Assembly (NCBI GenBank): GCA_000787465.1
Contig: JSYX01000126.1
Span: 1-64,000, forward strand
Direction of reading: 5' to 3'
Source: Thermomucor indicae-seudaticae
Taxonomy: Eukaryota; Mucoromycota; Mucoromycetes; Mucorales; Lichtheimiaceae
DNA: 64,000 bases
Positions 1 to 10,589 of the stretch are shown in pieces. Each line of letters begins with the position of its first letter. Position 1 is the first letter of the stretch. The notes under the pieces are model-generated. The model saw only the letters and a list, made by a program, of their open reading frames with translations, had not been told where the DNA came from and ran no database searches. Position numbers and translations under genes: made by a program.

Positions 1-1
1 C

Positions 2-370
2 CGGGTGATCCACTTTCAAGAGTTCGTGAACGTGGTCGCCCAAAATCTCCACGCAAGAGGGATCACAGGTTGGTATTTCGTGTATGATAATACACCGATC
101 CACACGCAGCAGGAGACACAAGATATAATCCGCTCGCTTGGCTTTATTCCCTGCCCCCTGCCACCATTGTCCCCCTTCTTGAACCCCATCAAGGAGTACT
201 TCTCGAAGCTCAAAAACGCTGTAACGAAGAACAAACTGGATTCCCATGACGATCTGCTTAGGAGAATCACACAGGCAGTGCACACGATCACACCCGACGA
301 CTGCAAAGGATGGATACGACATTCTATGTCTTTCTTCCCAGAGTGTAGCAGAGAAGAGTCTATGCTTTGA
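2..370 (+). mobile_element. Tc1/mariner (IS630-type) transposase, C-terminal fragment
   Basis: The reading frame is already open at the left edge and ends at a TGA at 368-370, so this is the 3' end of a gene that begins outside the window. About 122 residues remain. They match the end of a DDE transposase of the Tc1/IS630 superfamily: the second catalytic Asp in YDNTPIHT, the LPPLSPFLNPI segment, then a KLKNAV helix. In active family members NPI is followed directly by the third catalytic acid (NPIE). Here it reads NPIKE, so the acid is replaced by Lys or displaced by one. That, with no recognisable terminal inverted repeat just downstream, suggests a dead copy. The N-terminal DNA-binding half cannot be judged from this window. 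Confidence 0.85.
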
Positions 371-1949
371 ATAAAAGCGATCTTTAGGCGCCCATTTCTT
401 GTTTTGCAATGTCTCATAAAAGATGCCGCGATGTTCCAAAATTGTTGCTGCAATGTTCAGAATATTTGACTCCGAAGTGCAAATATATTTTGAGCTTGTG
501 CCAATTCATACCAAAAAACTAGTATTTTTTTCGAACACAGTAATAAATTCGAACAAAACCTTAAGGGAGTTTTCAAAGGGAAAACACCCTTAAAAGGATG
601 CAAAAGATAGTGAGCAAGGTCCTGTCCCAATGTCCATTCACGTAATATAAATTCATTGTACGCAGCACCGCTAAGACCATAGAGTGCTATTTAACAAACA
701 GGCTCGGCTTAACCCCTCGCCATAAACTGTACAGGTGCAGGTGAGACAAAATTCCACTTTTAGAATTTAGAAAGGTTAATTTTTTTTAGTAAGGGCGTTC
801 TTTTCCTGATAAAAAGCCATTTTGGCTTCCATGATTGAGTAATAGAATAGCTAGCGTTAAGGGAATTTATCCTACTTCCCGAAATGAAAAGACGGAACAT
901 CAAGCCTGTAAGAATGAGGGTAAATTGCAAAACGACTGAACGGGATGACATCAAGCTTATAAGGTTGAAGGTAAATTGCAACAAGATGAATACTGCTAAA
1001 TATATTTTTAACTTACGAATATTGGATACATCAGATCAACGTTGCTTTCTCTGCCACTAAGGTATGTTTTCCTGTAGAGCACAACGCCTGTTATCTGTTG
1101 CTATAGAAATATCTATCGTCTTGCAGTCAGAAATCCCCGCAGCCTGGGTCGCAGGATAAATGAAGGTTTAAACGTTCAATCAGCGTGTGCCAACAGCTTA
1201 AAAATTATACATGTGGTGTTAAGCGACCATCACCATTTGGTACGCAAGCTGCGGGACGATACTTTACGATGACTAGTTTCACTAACTGGTTGACTTTCCT
1301 AAAACATACGTCCGTATACTAGTTACAGATCCTTTACGGCTACAGCATTACGGTACATGCAACTGCGTTTGATTGCCGTGTTCGCTACTGTAATTATTCT
1401 GTTTTCTTTCGTACGCTGGATTGCCGCGTCATTCGTCTTGCGATGTCATGCTTTTGATGACGTTGCTTGTCGATAACGGCGCCACGTCATATCAGTTTTT
1501 ATCCAATAAAATCCTTCCATTATCCCTCCCCAAGGCCCTTTTCCTTCGTTCCAAATAAGTCAAAAATAGGCGCCCCCTTAATCCCCGAAATTTCGAGTTT
1601 GGAAAGCCCTTGGCCTTGTGTGTAGTCTCCCTACAAGATATGACCCGTTCATTTGGGTCGTTGGTACAACTTGTGAATGAAATTAACATGCATTCAGAAC
1701 CAAAGCTATTACGTACATAGATGCTTTTCCTGAGTTAATAATTCGTCATTGCTACCAGCCGATCGATAGATCCAAAACATAAGGTATTATACCTCCAACA
1801 AAGAACGCCGAACGGGGCAACTCGAGCGCGGGCACCCGACGATGAATTCAAACATTTAACCCTCAATTCGTCGACTGGTAGACACTGCTGCCAGTGCGCA
1901 AAGTATGATACACCTCCATCCTCTTATATCACTCAAACTTTCAGAAAAT

Positions 1950-1969
1950 ACACTTCGTTTCCGAAGTGT
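1950..1969. repeat. Perfect hairpin, 8-bp stem with 4-nt loop
   Basis: ACACTTCG, loop TTTC, then CGAAGTGT. The stem is exact. The right arm recurs alone near 2553, which may mark fragments of one decayed element. Confidence 0.6.
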
Positions 1970-2193
1970 GCTCAGCAAAACAATCCACGGAAGACAGGTG
2001 TTCATATTAATAGACCGAGACTTAAAGCCAGAGAGGGGCAACAACCCGTTTAAGACGCACAATAACGGAACTACGTTATTTACACTAAATAGCTGTCGCT
2101 AAAGTAGTTGCAGAACTGTGAATATTCACGAAATTCAATGTGACACCGTCGGATACTGCGAGCTCTACGCGTGAGACACTGAGCTACATACCC

Positions 2194-2290
2194 AGACTTA
2201 AGTCGAAGTCCAGGCTATTTGGACTGCAGTCTGGACTCCAGTCCAAGTCCAGACTTCTTGGACTCCCCGGTCTGGACTGGACTGGACTCC
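2194..2290. repeat. Degenerate GGACT/AGTCC pentamer cluster
   Basis: About 97 bp are built almost entirely from the pentamer GGACT and its reverse complement AGTCC in mixed orientation, spaced by one to a few bases. Both strands can fold into many alternative stems. No coding function is apparent, although all frames happen to stay open over part of it. Confidence 0.75.
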
Positions 2291-2654
2291 CTTTGCGATG
2301 CCCTGGTCAAAGAGAATCAGGAGTACCGTAGATAGGACATTCAGGACTTAGAGCAAGGATCAGCTAGCGACGACGAAATTTTAGAGAGTGAAAGCGAAAA
2401 TTAAGATGCAGTGGACGCCATGGACATGGACGATCTGGAAGAAAAATTAAGTTTGAAGCTCCGTAATCCTGGCCATTTTTCTACTACTTTTTTGTTCCTT
2501 CATTACTCAAAAAAATAATAAGTTATGCTCATCAGAAAAAGACAAAATCGTGTTTCCGAAGTGTAATCTTATAGTTTATCAAGTCAGAATGTCGCTGGAG
2601 GCTCTGTGTGAAGCAGCAGAAAGCAAAAAGTAAGTAGTGAACATTTTTGGTCAG

Positions 2655-2885
2655 ATCGCTACCTAAAAACTCCTTATAACTGAAGTTTTAGATTACTTTT
2701 CAAGGATTTTTTAAGGACTTAAACTCAAGTTTTAGTCCTTAAAAGAAGATTTTTAGGTACCTAAACCTAGGTTATAAGGACCTAAAACCGGGGTTTTAAG
2801 GAGTTTTCCTACCAACAGCGTCGTTTAGTCACCTAAAACCAGGTTTTAAGGGCTTTTCTAACGAATAGCGATCGGCTTAGGTCCT
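2655..2885. repeat. Palindrome-rich element, possible MITE relic
   Basis: The motif CCTAAAACC...GGTTTTAAGG recurs several times in both orientations. GATCGCTA near 2656 is repeated inverted near 2870 (TAGCGATC), giving rough terminal inverted repeats around a self-complementary interior. A diverged piece with the same words (CCTTATAA, GGTTTTAAG) lies near 3600-3680. No protein is encoded. An old non-autonomous transposon is the simplest reading, but no target duplication is clear. Confidence 0.45.
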
Positions 2886-3836
2886 TAAAACCTCTAAATT
2901 TAACCAATAGCCGAGCATAACAGACCTCGTAGAAAAGCAAACCATTACTTGGATATACGATTCAATCGCATTCCCAATCTTTTTGTGCCTCAAATTCATA
3001 GACACGTCCACGGATTAAAAATATCGTGCGGTTTGTGCAATACATGCAAGAATTTATTAATTAACGTAGAGAGTATTTCATGGAGTAAATAAATGGTTTT
3101 ATTTTTAGAGCAATGTAGTACTTGAACCTCGAACCATTTTCTTGAGCATGAAGGAAACACAGAAAAATTGATGGCAATCTCTTAATTGATAGTATTGGAT
3201 TACATTGGAATCTGGAAAGACTTACGTGTAAATCATAGCACTGGCGGAAAGCAACGAGGCCGTGGAAGAGAATTCGCCCGTTCTATATTGCTAAGGGCTG
3301 TGGATATGAAGGCTACTTAATAACGATAGCTTCCCAATACCTTAGAACATTGTATATAGCAAAGCCTTGACTGTATACACAATTCTGAAAAATAAAACCA
3401 GAATAAAAGTTTCTGTAATGGATTTGCCGCTAATATATGGAAACAACAAATCTGTGCTTCCTCTGTTTTTTAATTTTGAACTGTTGGTGAAAGGAGCGAA
3501 AGAAAGGATCTTCGCGATCCACTCCCAGGGGGGGCAAATATATAGGCAAAATCTGCAGCCTCCTGTATCGGCTACTAAAATTCAGACTTGGCTTGATTAT
3601 AAGAGTCTGATTTTCCGAAGTCCTTATAATCTCGGTTTTAAGTTAAAATTTAGGCCCTTAAAACTGCTTAAAAGCATACTTTTGGTGCCACGGGCCGTGA
3701 TGAACTGTTCATTCTTTCTTGCTCTCGGAACAAGTGCTGAATAAATTGCGCTTTTAGAAGGTCCCCCGTAGGCGTTGGCGCTCAGATACGCGTGGCATGA
3801 GGTACGAAGAAGTCAATAGAAAGTAGAGCTCTTAAT

Positions 3837-3935
3837 ATGACGGGCAGGGCGGGACAGACAAATGGGACACCCTGCTGTCCCTGTTACTAAATGGGACGGG
3901 TCGTCCCGAGACCCGTCCCAAATAAGAGCCCTAAT
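3837..3935. repeat. Degenerate GGGAC/GTCCC cluster with strong hairpin
   Basis: A second pentamer cluster, this time of GGGAC and GTCCC in both orientations. It contains a perfect 10-bp stem (GGGACGGGTC at 3893-3902 with its complement at 3910-3919) around a 7-nt loop. It resembles the cluster at 2194 in design but not in sequence. Confidence 0.75.
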
Positions 3936-4032
3936 GAAAAAATAGGAACTTTAATTAAATATGCACTCAAAGCCTTCATTTAAATAGGTATAAAATCGAA
4001 GATACATGTCTGTTTATTGGATTCACTTAATT

Positions 4033-4190
4033 CATTCAACATGACTCATACAAGTACATAATCACCCTTTTGCCCATGTCAGGCGCTCTTTGACGCGTTT
4101 CGCATATTAGGTTCATTTTTCCATTCAACATGACTCAGTCATGTATATTGTCACTCCTTAGTCCGCTTGATCGCTGTTTGACGCCCCTGT
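4033..4190. repeat. Imperfect tandem duplication, period about 89 bp
   Basis: CATTCAACATGACTCA occurs at 4033-4048 and again at 4122-4137. Each copy is followed at a similar distance by GCTNTTTGACGC. The two units are diverged. No gene is apparent in them. Confidence 0.5.
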
Positions 4191-5191
4191 TACGGCGCGT
4201 ATCACAAATCGAGTGAGAAGACCGAATATAGTAACTTCTGTGATCCCTTCTGCACAGTTTTTTTTTTTGGAGGCGCTCTAACACCTACCAGCGCAGACTC
4301 ACGTTGATTGGCTGATTTTATTTCTTCCTTCATTCTGCAGTTGTCTTTCTGTCAACATGTTTGAGCCCCCTAACAAAGTACAAGGAGTCTCAACAACCCT
4401 AGTGTGTGATACCTCATCCGCACTCACAACCAACCAACTATAACAAATACATCAGTTTTAAGCTGAATGGACCATTCTCGTTGGAATCCAACCCGTCAAT
4501 TATCCCCAGCTACGTTCGAAGACTCGCTGAACAACTATTAAGTCTGCCTCTTCGCCCTACGCTGTTTGATCCCCTCTTGTAAGTATTATTATATTGAGTG
4601 TCAAAATCTGCGGGTCTTGTCGGCTATTTGATGTTATCTACTCAGCCTGTGGGTTATGCATTCAGTCAAGCTTATCTCAAAGCTCAAGCATACTTTTCAT
4701 GTCCATTCTTATGTTTCTCTTTTGCTTACATTTGTGCATTATTTTCTTTTGCTCTCTTCTCTGTGGCCCTTTCTGGATCTCTCGACTTGTGTCTCACTTA
4801 CGGTTTTTATAACACCTTCCTACACCTCATTTTTCATCATTCTCTTCTTACGCTTTTGTCTCTGTCTCTGCGATTTCTGATACTTCCTTTTGTTTTCTTT
4901 TCTACTTCGTTCTTGTCATACACAGCCTCAGTACCATCAGTTTAGGAAAGCTTCAACCACTTGAGCTATCGGTTTTGATGTGCCCTATTCACATATTACC
5001 ATTTCTGCTATCAATAATTTATCTTTAATCTTTCTATCTATCTATTTTATAATGTTTCCTCTTCCTGTACCCCAACAGCCGATCCAGCACACTCGGTCGG
5101 TTCTTTTTCATTCTTCTATTGTTGCTTTGTTTCACACCGATATTGACATTTGGCATTATTCTATTGAGAATAGATCTTGTTCACATACCAG

Positions 5192-6631
5192 ATGTCTCCC
5201 GGAAAGTTGCAAGTTTTGAACTCAAACTATATAGCCAGTCACTGCTACACTGGATTACATGGTGTGAAGCTGTCAAGACACTGGGGGGTGCACCGGCGAG
5301 GGGTTCTCGTCGTGATTGAGCTTACGCCCTTCGCTTGTTTATACTCCGTAGGCATCTTGTTTTTTGTTGCATGCAGTATGAACCAACCTCCGTACGCCGA
5401 GCGTGCGTGGCTATACTTTAGTTGCGTCGCTCCTTCTCTCTTGTTTTGCGTTTCTCCTCGTTCGTCATGTAAAAAGGCGTGGGTCTGGCTTCGAGCATCT
5501 CTCGTTATTATGCAATTACTGATGCCTCTGTGCCATGATGGGCAACACGGTGATTTGATTGACCTCGCTGTAGTGGCGACCTTTTCTTGTTTCACGGCCT
5601 TCAGTATGATCCTGGCCATCCAAGATGGAAGCGATAAACCATTACAAACTGTCATCTCGCGCTGGTATGCTCGAAGCCCACCGTCGAAATCAGTAAAGAC
5701 TCCATTGGCACACGAAGCTCCTTCATTACCTGTCATCCGTCGCTATGCTTCAAGCTGTTTCATCCGTGGACTTGTTTACTTTGCGATCTCGGTGCCGACC
5801 ATGGCTTTCCTCGACGGCTTTTTACGCGTTTGCGCTGCACCACTACAGACACCGTACCTCGACCTTTTCAGTAGCGAACCCCAGCGCATACCAGTCAGGA
5901 CCCTTTATTACTATGCAGTAGCTGGTATTGCGTTACTTGGCCACATTGCAATCGTACCAACATTTGTATTGCTGTATCGTTCTGGTATGCTCTTCATCAA
6001 GACGTTTTTCTGCGAAAAACTGCAAGCTGAATATGAAGCCATGCTCGACTTCATGACCCAGCCCACTCTGTTTGACGATCCTTGGCTTGCTTGTTCTATT
6101 CATGAATTATGGTCGAGGTAAATGCTATCTTTGTTAACCCTATATGTCAAAGCGAGGTTCACTGATTCGCACCAGGACAGACGATGGCATCAGGTATTCC
6201 GGTTTGCATTCTATCCAATCGCGTATCGTCCTGTGCGTCAAATGTTTAAACATCCAAAACTGGGCCGTGCAGCAGGCACTATGGCGGTTTTTGTTATGTC
6301 CGGGTTGATACATGATTACATCCTGATGACTATGGTTGGTTTCCACAGATATTTTACTGAATCGAGGGTCGCAGGCTTCCAGACATTCTTCTTCATATTA
6401 CAAGGATTGGCTACGGTGGTCTCGTCAACGTTCCCGCCTACTCCATTGCCGAAATGGATCGCACGCGGACTTGCTTGGCTCTTTATACTCTATACAGCAC
6501 CGCTCTTCATTGAGCCGTTTCTCCGCATTGGTCTTCACTATACCGCCAGAGTACCTGGATATCCCCAACTTTTTGATCCTTACATGGACCCTGTGTGTCC
6601 CTATGGCCGTGACGTACTTGTGCAAAGGTGA
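5192..6631 (+). CDS. MBOAT-family O-acyltransferase (wax synthase-like)
   Basis: Predicted 458-residue polytopic membrane enzyme with two exons, 5192-6117 and 6181-6631. The 63-nt intron joins WSR to RWHQVFR, rebuilding the (F/W)W..RWHQ motif of wax-synthase-type membrane-bound O-acyltransferases. The presumed catalytic His is in exon 2 within VMSGLIHDYIL. Several hydrophobic helices precede and follow it. Family members transfer an acyl group from acyl-CoA to an alcohol or sterol-like acceptor at the ER. The acceptor cannot be told from sequence. I chose the ATG at 5192 because it is the first ATG in the open frame. The first 40 or so residues are not conserved-looking, so a start further downstream or an upstream 5' exon is possible. 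The gene stands alone, with repeat-rich DNA on both sides. Confidence 0.8.
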
Positions 6632-8325
6632 TCGAATGAGGCAGTGGTTCTGAAGGGTCTGTCAAAAGTGCAGCTTCATCTGCATTTTTTTGCTTTGGGA
6701 GCCTGGTTACTGATATGTTTCTTTTAGGACTCAAGCGCTTTGACCTTCAGACATCTTATTTTTATCCAACTGTGAAGGCCTTGCAATAGAAGGACTGTCA
6801 TGTTGTTACATAACAAGAGTTGTAGACAAGTTGCCAATATCAACACGATGTTTCAATATACCAGATAGTTATAGCCCGTCCGCTTTAAGGACATGTATTG
6901 GGATCAACAATCAATGGTTGAAGCATCGAACTGGTCTGCCTGCAATATACCATGCATGACGTATTTTGCAAGCTAGCTAAGCGACCCAGTACGCAACCAG
7001 AAAACAAGGATTGAAGGGCGGGCGACGTATGTAGAGCATGACCTTGTCCACATACATGCCCATCGTGAGACCCCATTTTGAGTGTTTTAAGGGAGTTTAT
7101 TCTGGACGTTACAGCACCGCTTCAGACCGTGGCTACCACAGGGACATAGGGCTTTCCTGGGAACGACGATTTGTAGATGGCCGAATACAGAATTGGTTGA
7201 AATACAGTAAACGCAAGCCAATTTGGGCCGATAGAAGAAAAATTTAACACGAAATGGGAGCATTACAAGAAATCGAGCGAGCATTTTGAGACGTCCTTGG
7301 CAACAGAATAGGACGATCGCGCCATTTGCCTGAAAGTTAGTGAGACGAAACTGAAATCCTATTAGACGAAAGAGTCGATTCACTGAGACAAAGTGGGAGC
7401 TTCGTTTAGATAAATCGTTTCAGGGGATGGGAAAGATCTTATTAAGGTCATTGGTCCTGCTTTTTTTTTTTTATCAAGGTGTCTTTCCCAAAGGGGCCCG
7501 GAATGACAGTCTTCTTCCTCACAGACGACTTGTGGTATCTTCGTTATTCTAGGTGTAAGGTTATCCTTATTCGACAAAGGATTTTGATGGATACAGTATT
7601 CGCCCTGATTTCAAAATCACTTTATGACAGCTTCGTCCGAAAGCCGAAGCAACATGCGATCAAAGGATGCACAGGGGACGCTGGAGAACGAGATTGCGTT
7701 CTGGTCCGTCACGTGCCGAATATGACCACAGTTGGTCGCTGACAGAAGGCATTTTAAAGTGCTCTACATCCGTTCGCATATCCTCCTCAACCCTTTCAGA
7801 GTGACTCGTCCTTTCCAGAGTGACTCAGGCAGTTGAAGCAAGGTGACATCCGTGAATGGAGCGTAAGGAATCGAGAGGTAAGACTACAACTGGACGCAAG
7901 CGTAGACCATCTCTGATCCCAGTGAAGTCAGGATGATTAACGTGAGGTCGCACCAGGAAACAGAGGGACCTGCACTTTACACTTCGGGTTGGTTCTCAAA
8001 GAAAAATTATCGTTTTGTGTACACCTCTCCTCTGCGCAAGACCCAGTTGTTCAAGAAGCGGTTAGTTGGCGGCAACCCACGTTACGAGCCCGTCGTGTGT
8101 TCCATTTTTGAGTTCGCAGGGCGGGAGCGGGCCGTAATGCTGGTAGCAGGGAGAGCATAGCTTGCTCGTCTGTCTGTTTTCTCAAAGTCGACGTGAAGAT
8201 GAAGCATTTTCAAAAGTGAACGCATATCTGAATCCCTCACCATTCGGCAAAACTATTTATATTTTTCACGCCTGTACAAATGCCTTGTTTGCCTTTGGGC
8301 AAGCATTGTTCCAACCTGTTAAACT

Positions 8326-8758
8326 TATCGTATATTCTCCAAACCGCACCAAAAGATTTTCGATAACAAGTGAGGATCCAGTTTTGCCAAGAATCATATG
8401 AAACAGACAAGTTGCATGAACTGATAGCTGACATGATCAGACCGTATAAAATGGACGGAAAACTCATTCCTTCTTTCTCTTGCTTTCTGTTTTTTCTCAA
8501 AGGCACTGCCTTTTATCGCTGCATGTGGACTGCATGTCGCCATGTTCGAGGCTGCAAACCTGTTTGGACATCATCGCGCCATCAAGATTGGAAGCCTTTT
8601 TGAGTCTGCAATCGTGCTGGGCGGGTCTGGGAGTCTCCTTTGTTACGGCTGGGTGATCCGTCATGTGGGGCGGATGCCGCGTCATCGTCTTTTGGCCTTG
8701 TTGCAGGGGTGCGCTGGCTGCGCGATGTGTGAGAACACCTGTAACTACATTAACCTTT
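8326..8758. repeat. Dispersed repeat, copy A (partner at 23695)
   Basis: About 430 bp align with 23695-24153 at roughly 75-80% identity by eye. Shared blocks include TCGTATATTCTCCAAACC, AGTGAGGATCCAGTTTTGCC, AATGGACGGAAAACTC and TGTCGCCATGTTCGAGGC. Copy B carries about 30 extra bases near its left end. Neither copy keeps an open frame throughout on either strand, so this is probably a decayed mobile element or a solo terminal repeat. The family is unknown. Confidence 0.75.
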
Positions 8759-8862
8759 ACCGCATCCTCTGACTCGACTTCGTCAACTTGACGATTTAAC
8801 TTTCACCTTTGGATTCTCACTCCTCGAACGTTAAAATCGAGCGGCCACTGTACATTGACACG

Positions 8863-9102
8863 ATGGCTGAAGTGACCGCTCCCGGCTCTACTCGTATGCC
8901 TGCACAGCCAAAGCGTGACAGTGACGAGTCCGAAAGCCCAGAGCGAGAGCCTAAGAGAATGGTGACCAAATATGTCAAACTTAATGGAAGTAGTCCTGGC
9001 TAAGTGCCATCACTATATATCGCAGACCACCGTGGCGGGAACAGAGCCAGAGACGAGTTCCGATGGAACGTATTGCCCGGATTCCACATCTGCAGACTTC
9101 AT

Positions 9103-9148
<46 letters not shown>

Positions 9149-9570
9149 GGTAGCTCGGACACGGCTTCTGATACGTCCTCTGTCCGTTTCATTTAGAGCT
9201 TGAGGCTTTCAGAAGCTGACTATATGCGGAGGGCCGACTTACCTTCGCCAGCAATCGTGGACGAGAACCTTAGGCCACGATACGAGGCAGCGATCGAGAA
9301 GGTTATCAGGGGCGAGCTGCTTCCGAGTCGGCTGGCAAGTTCTGCACCTAATCAATGATATTTTCAGTGCCAACTGGGCATCTTTTCTCTAGGGACGAGA
9401 CTTCGTGGATCGAACGAAACAGCAACGGCGACGAGACAGAGAGGAATCGCCCTGATATCACCCTTTACGACTCAAATAAGCCTAACAAGGCAAATGCTGT
9501 TGGAAATTGGGAACGGCGAGGTGAACCCATCAAGCTATGGCAAGTGCTAGGTGGATGCATTACGAATTAG
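8863..9570 (+). pseudogene. Interrupted coding-like remnant, family unknown
   Basis: Starting at the ATG at 8863 there is an acidic Ser/Glu/Lys-rich frame that stops at 9003. An overlapping frame (8972-9196) and its continuation past a TAG carry the sensible-looking stretches SEADYMRRADLPSPAIVDENL and RPRYEAAIEKVIRGEL. A third frame (9355-9570) contains NRPDITLYDSNKPN. Together they resemble one protein broken by frameshifts and stops, such as a retroelement Gag-like or other lineage-specific protein. I do not recognise it. It lies directly after dispersed repeat copy A. Confidence 0.3.
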
Positions 9571-10007
9571 GGCGTTGGAGACGGCCAAAAGACAGTTGAA
9601 TGCACAGATACACCGGTTTGGTCAGTCAGGTGAGATATTTCACAGAGCAAGAATAGGAAGATGACAAAGCTAAAGAGATAGATAAGTCCTTTGAGACTCC
9701 AAGTAGGATTATTCTTTATTTCGTTTACAATTGCTTTGTATTTGTATCTTTGTCTGGGGCGATATCGCAGTTATGAAGAGGTTTTTCAACGGGAGATTAA
9801 AGATACGATAGATTGGTCTCGTCATGAAGAACCTTTATCTGTGTGAAAGTCTGTTGGCGGTGCGTAGACTGTGGTTTTAGTTACCTCTTCTTCAATGTGC
9901 AATTGACCAATGTTTCGTCTTCTTGGATTTACAACATCAGGTGCGGTTAGTGCAACTTTCGCTATCACAGTGGTGGGTACGTATATTATAGCCCTGGGGA
10001 AGTACAC

Positions 10008-10159
10008 TACCCGCGCGATATATCGGTATTTGATAAATCGATATTCTCGATAACCAATTGACCCCTTCAATCCCGGATTTGCTTTTTCCAGGCGTATGTC
10101 CACTTGATATAACGATCGCATTTTTCCATCACGGACCCCATCGACATATCGCGCGGGTA
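10008..10159. mobile_element. MITE, 148 bp, 16-bp terminal inverted repeats, TA duplication
   Basis: The left end CCCGCGCGATATATCG (10010-10025) is matched, inverted with one mismatch, by CGACATATCGCGCGGG (10142-10157). TA flanks both ends (10008-10009 and 10158-10159), as expected for a Tc1/mariner-type target duplication. The interior has further short palindromes (ATCGATATTCTCGAT) and no coding capacity. This is a non-autonomous element. The near-perfect ends suggest fairly recent insertion. No second copy was seen in the window. Confidence 0.75.
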
Positions 10160-10589
10160 CTGCAATAATGATATCCTATGGTAACGCATAATAAACTTTC
10201 CGCTTTCAGGTCTGAGCGTCGAGGTGTACGCGATTCGTTTCATAGCTGGCGCATACATCTACAGCCAGTTATGTCAGTTCCAGCTCCCAACAAGCCACGT
10301 AACCTATTGTCAAGTTGAGGACGCGCTTTCCAAAAAATGACGAACGTCAAGGTGAGCAGAATTCCAGTTTACAACATAAATCATGTGGGTGAAATCCAGT
10401 GGAAGAAATTTACTTGGAAAAATCTGGTGGGAACAGAACATGTGCAGTGTTAACGCAACAGAAGTAAATAAGGAGTCAACTAGACTGTATATTAGTCTAT
10501 GAAGTATATGCGACATACGATGAGCCTCGCACAAAAACTTTTTGCTTTTCTGGAGGGGTAAACTACGTAACATAGGCACAAAGTCATCC

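Larger units (their letters stand above)
371..5191. other. Gene-free, repeat-bearing intergenic stretch
   Basis: I see no convincing gene in these 4.8 kb. The open frames are short and lack domains or splice signals. The Leu/Phe/Ser-rich frame around 4598-4945 simply reflects a pyrimidine-rich strand, which may be the 5' region of the acyltransferase gene that follows. The stretch holds the repeats listed separately at 1950, 2194, 2655, 3837 and 4033. The word TTCCGAAGT recurs near 1960, 2552 and 3611, and TCCGAAGT near 471. Confidence 0.6.
6632..10589. other. Gene-poor region with repeats and degraded coding DNA
   Basis: No intact gene is supported. The stretch contains one copy of a dispersed repeat (8326-8758), interrupted coding-like frames (8863-9570) and a MITE (10008-10159), each listed separately. 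The remaining open frames are short and show no domain. Confidence 0.6.

Noticed and set aside
4598..4945. 115-residue hydrophobic open frame that could be a membrane protein
   Set aside because: Two other frames of the same strand are also open and equally Leu/Phe/Ser-rich. This comes from a pyrimidine-rich tract, not coding selection.
5245..5736. 163-residue minus-strand frame
   Set aside because: Antisense to the acyltransferase exon. No domain.
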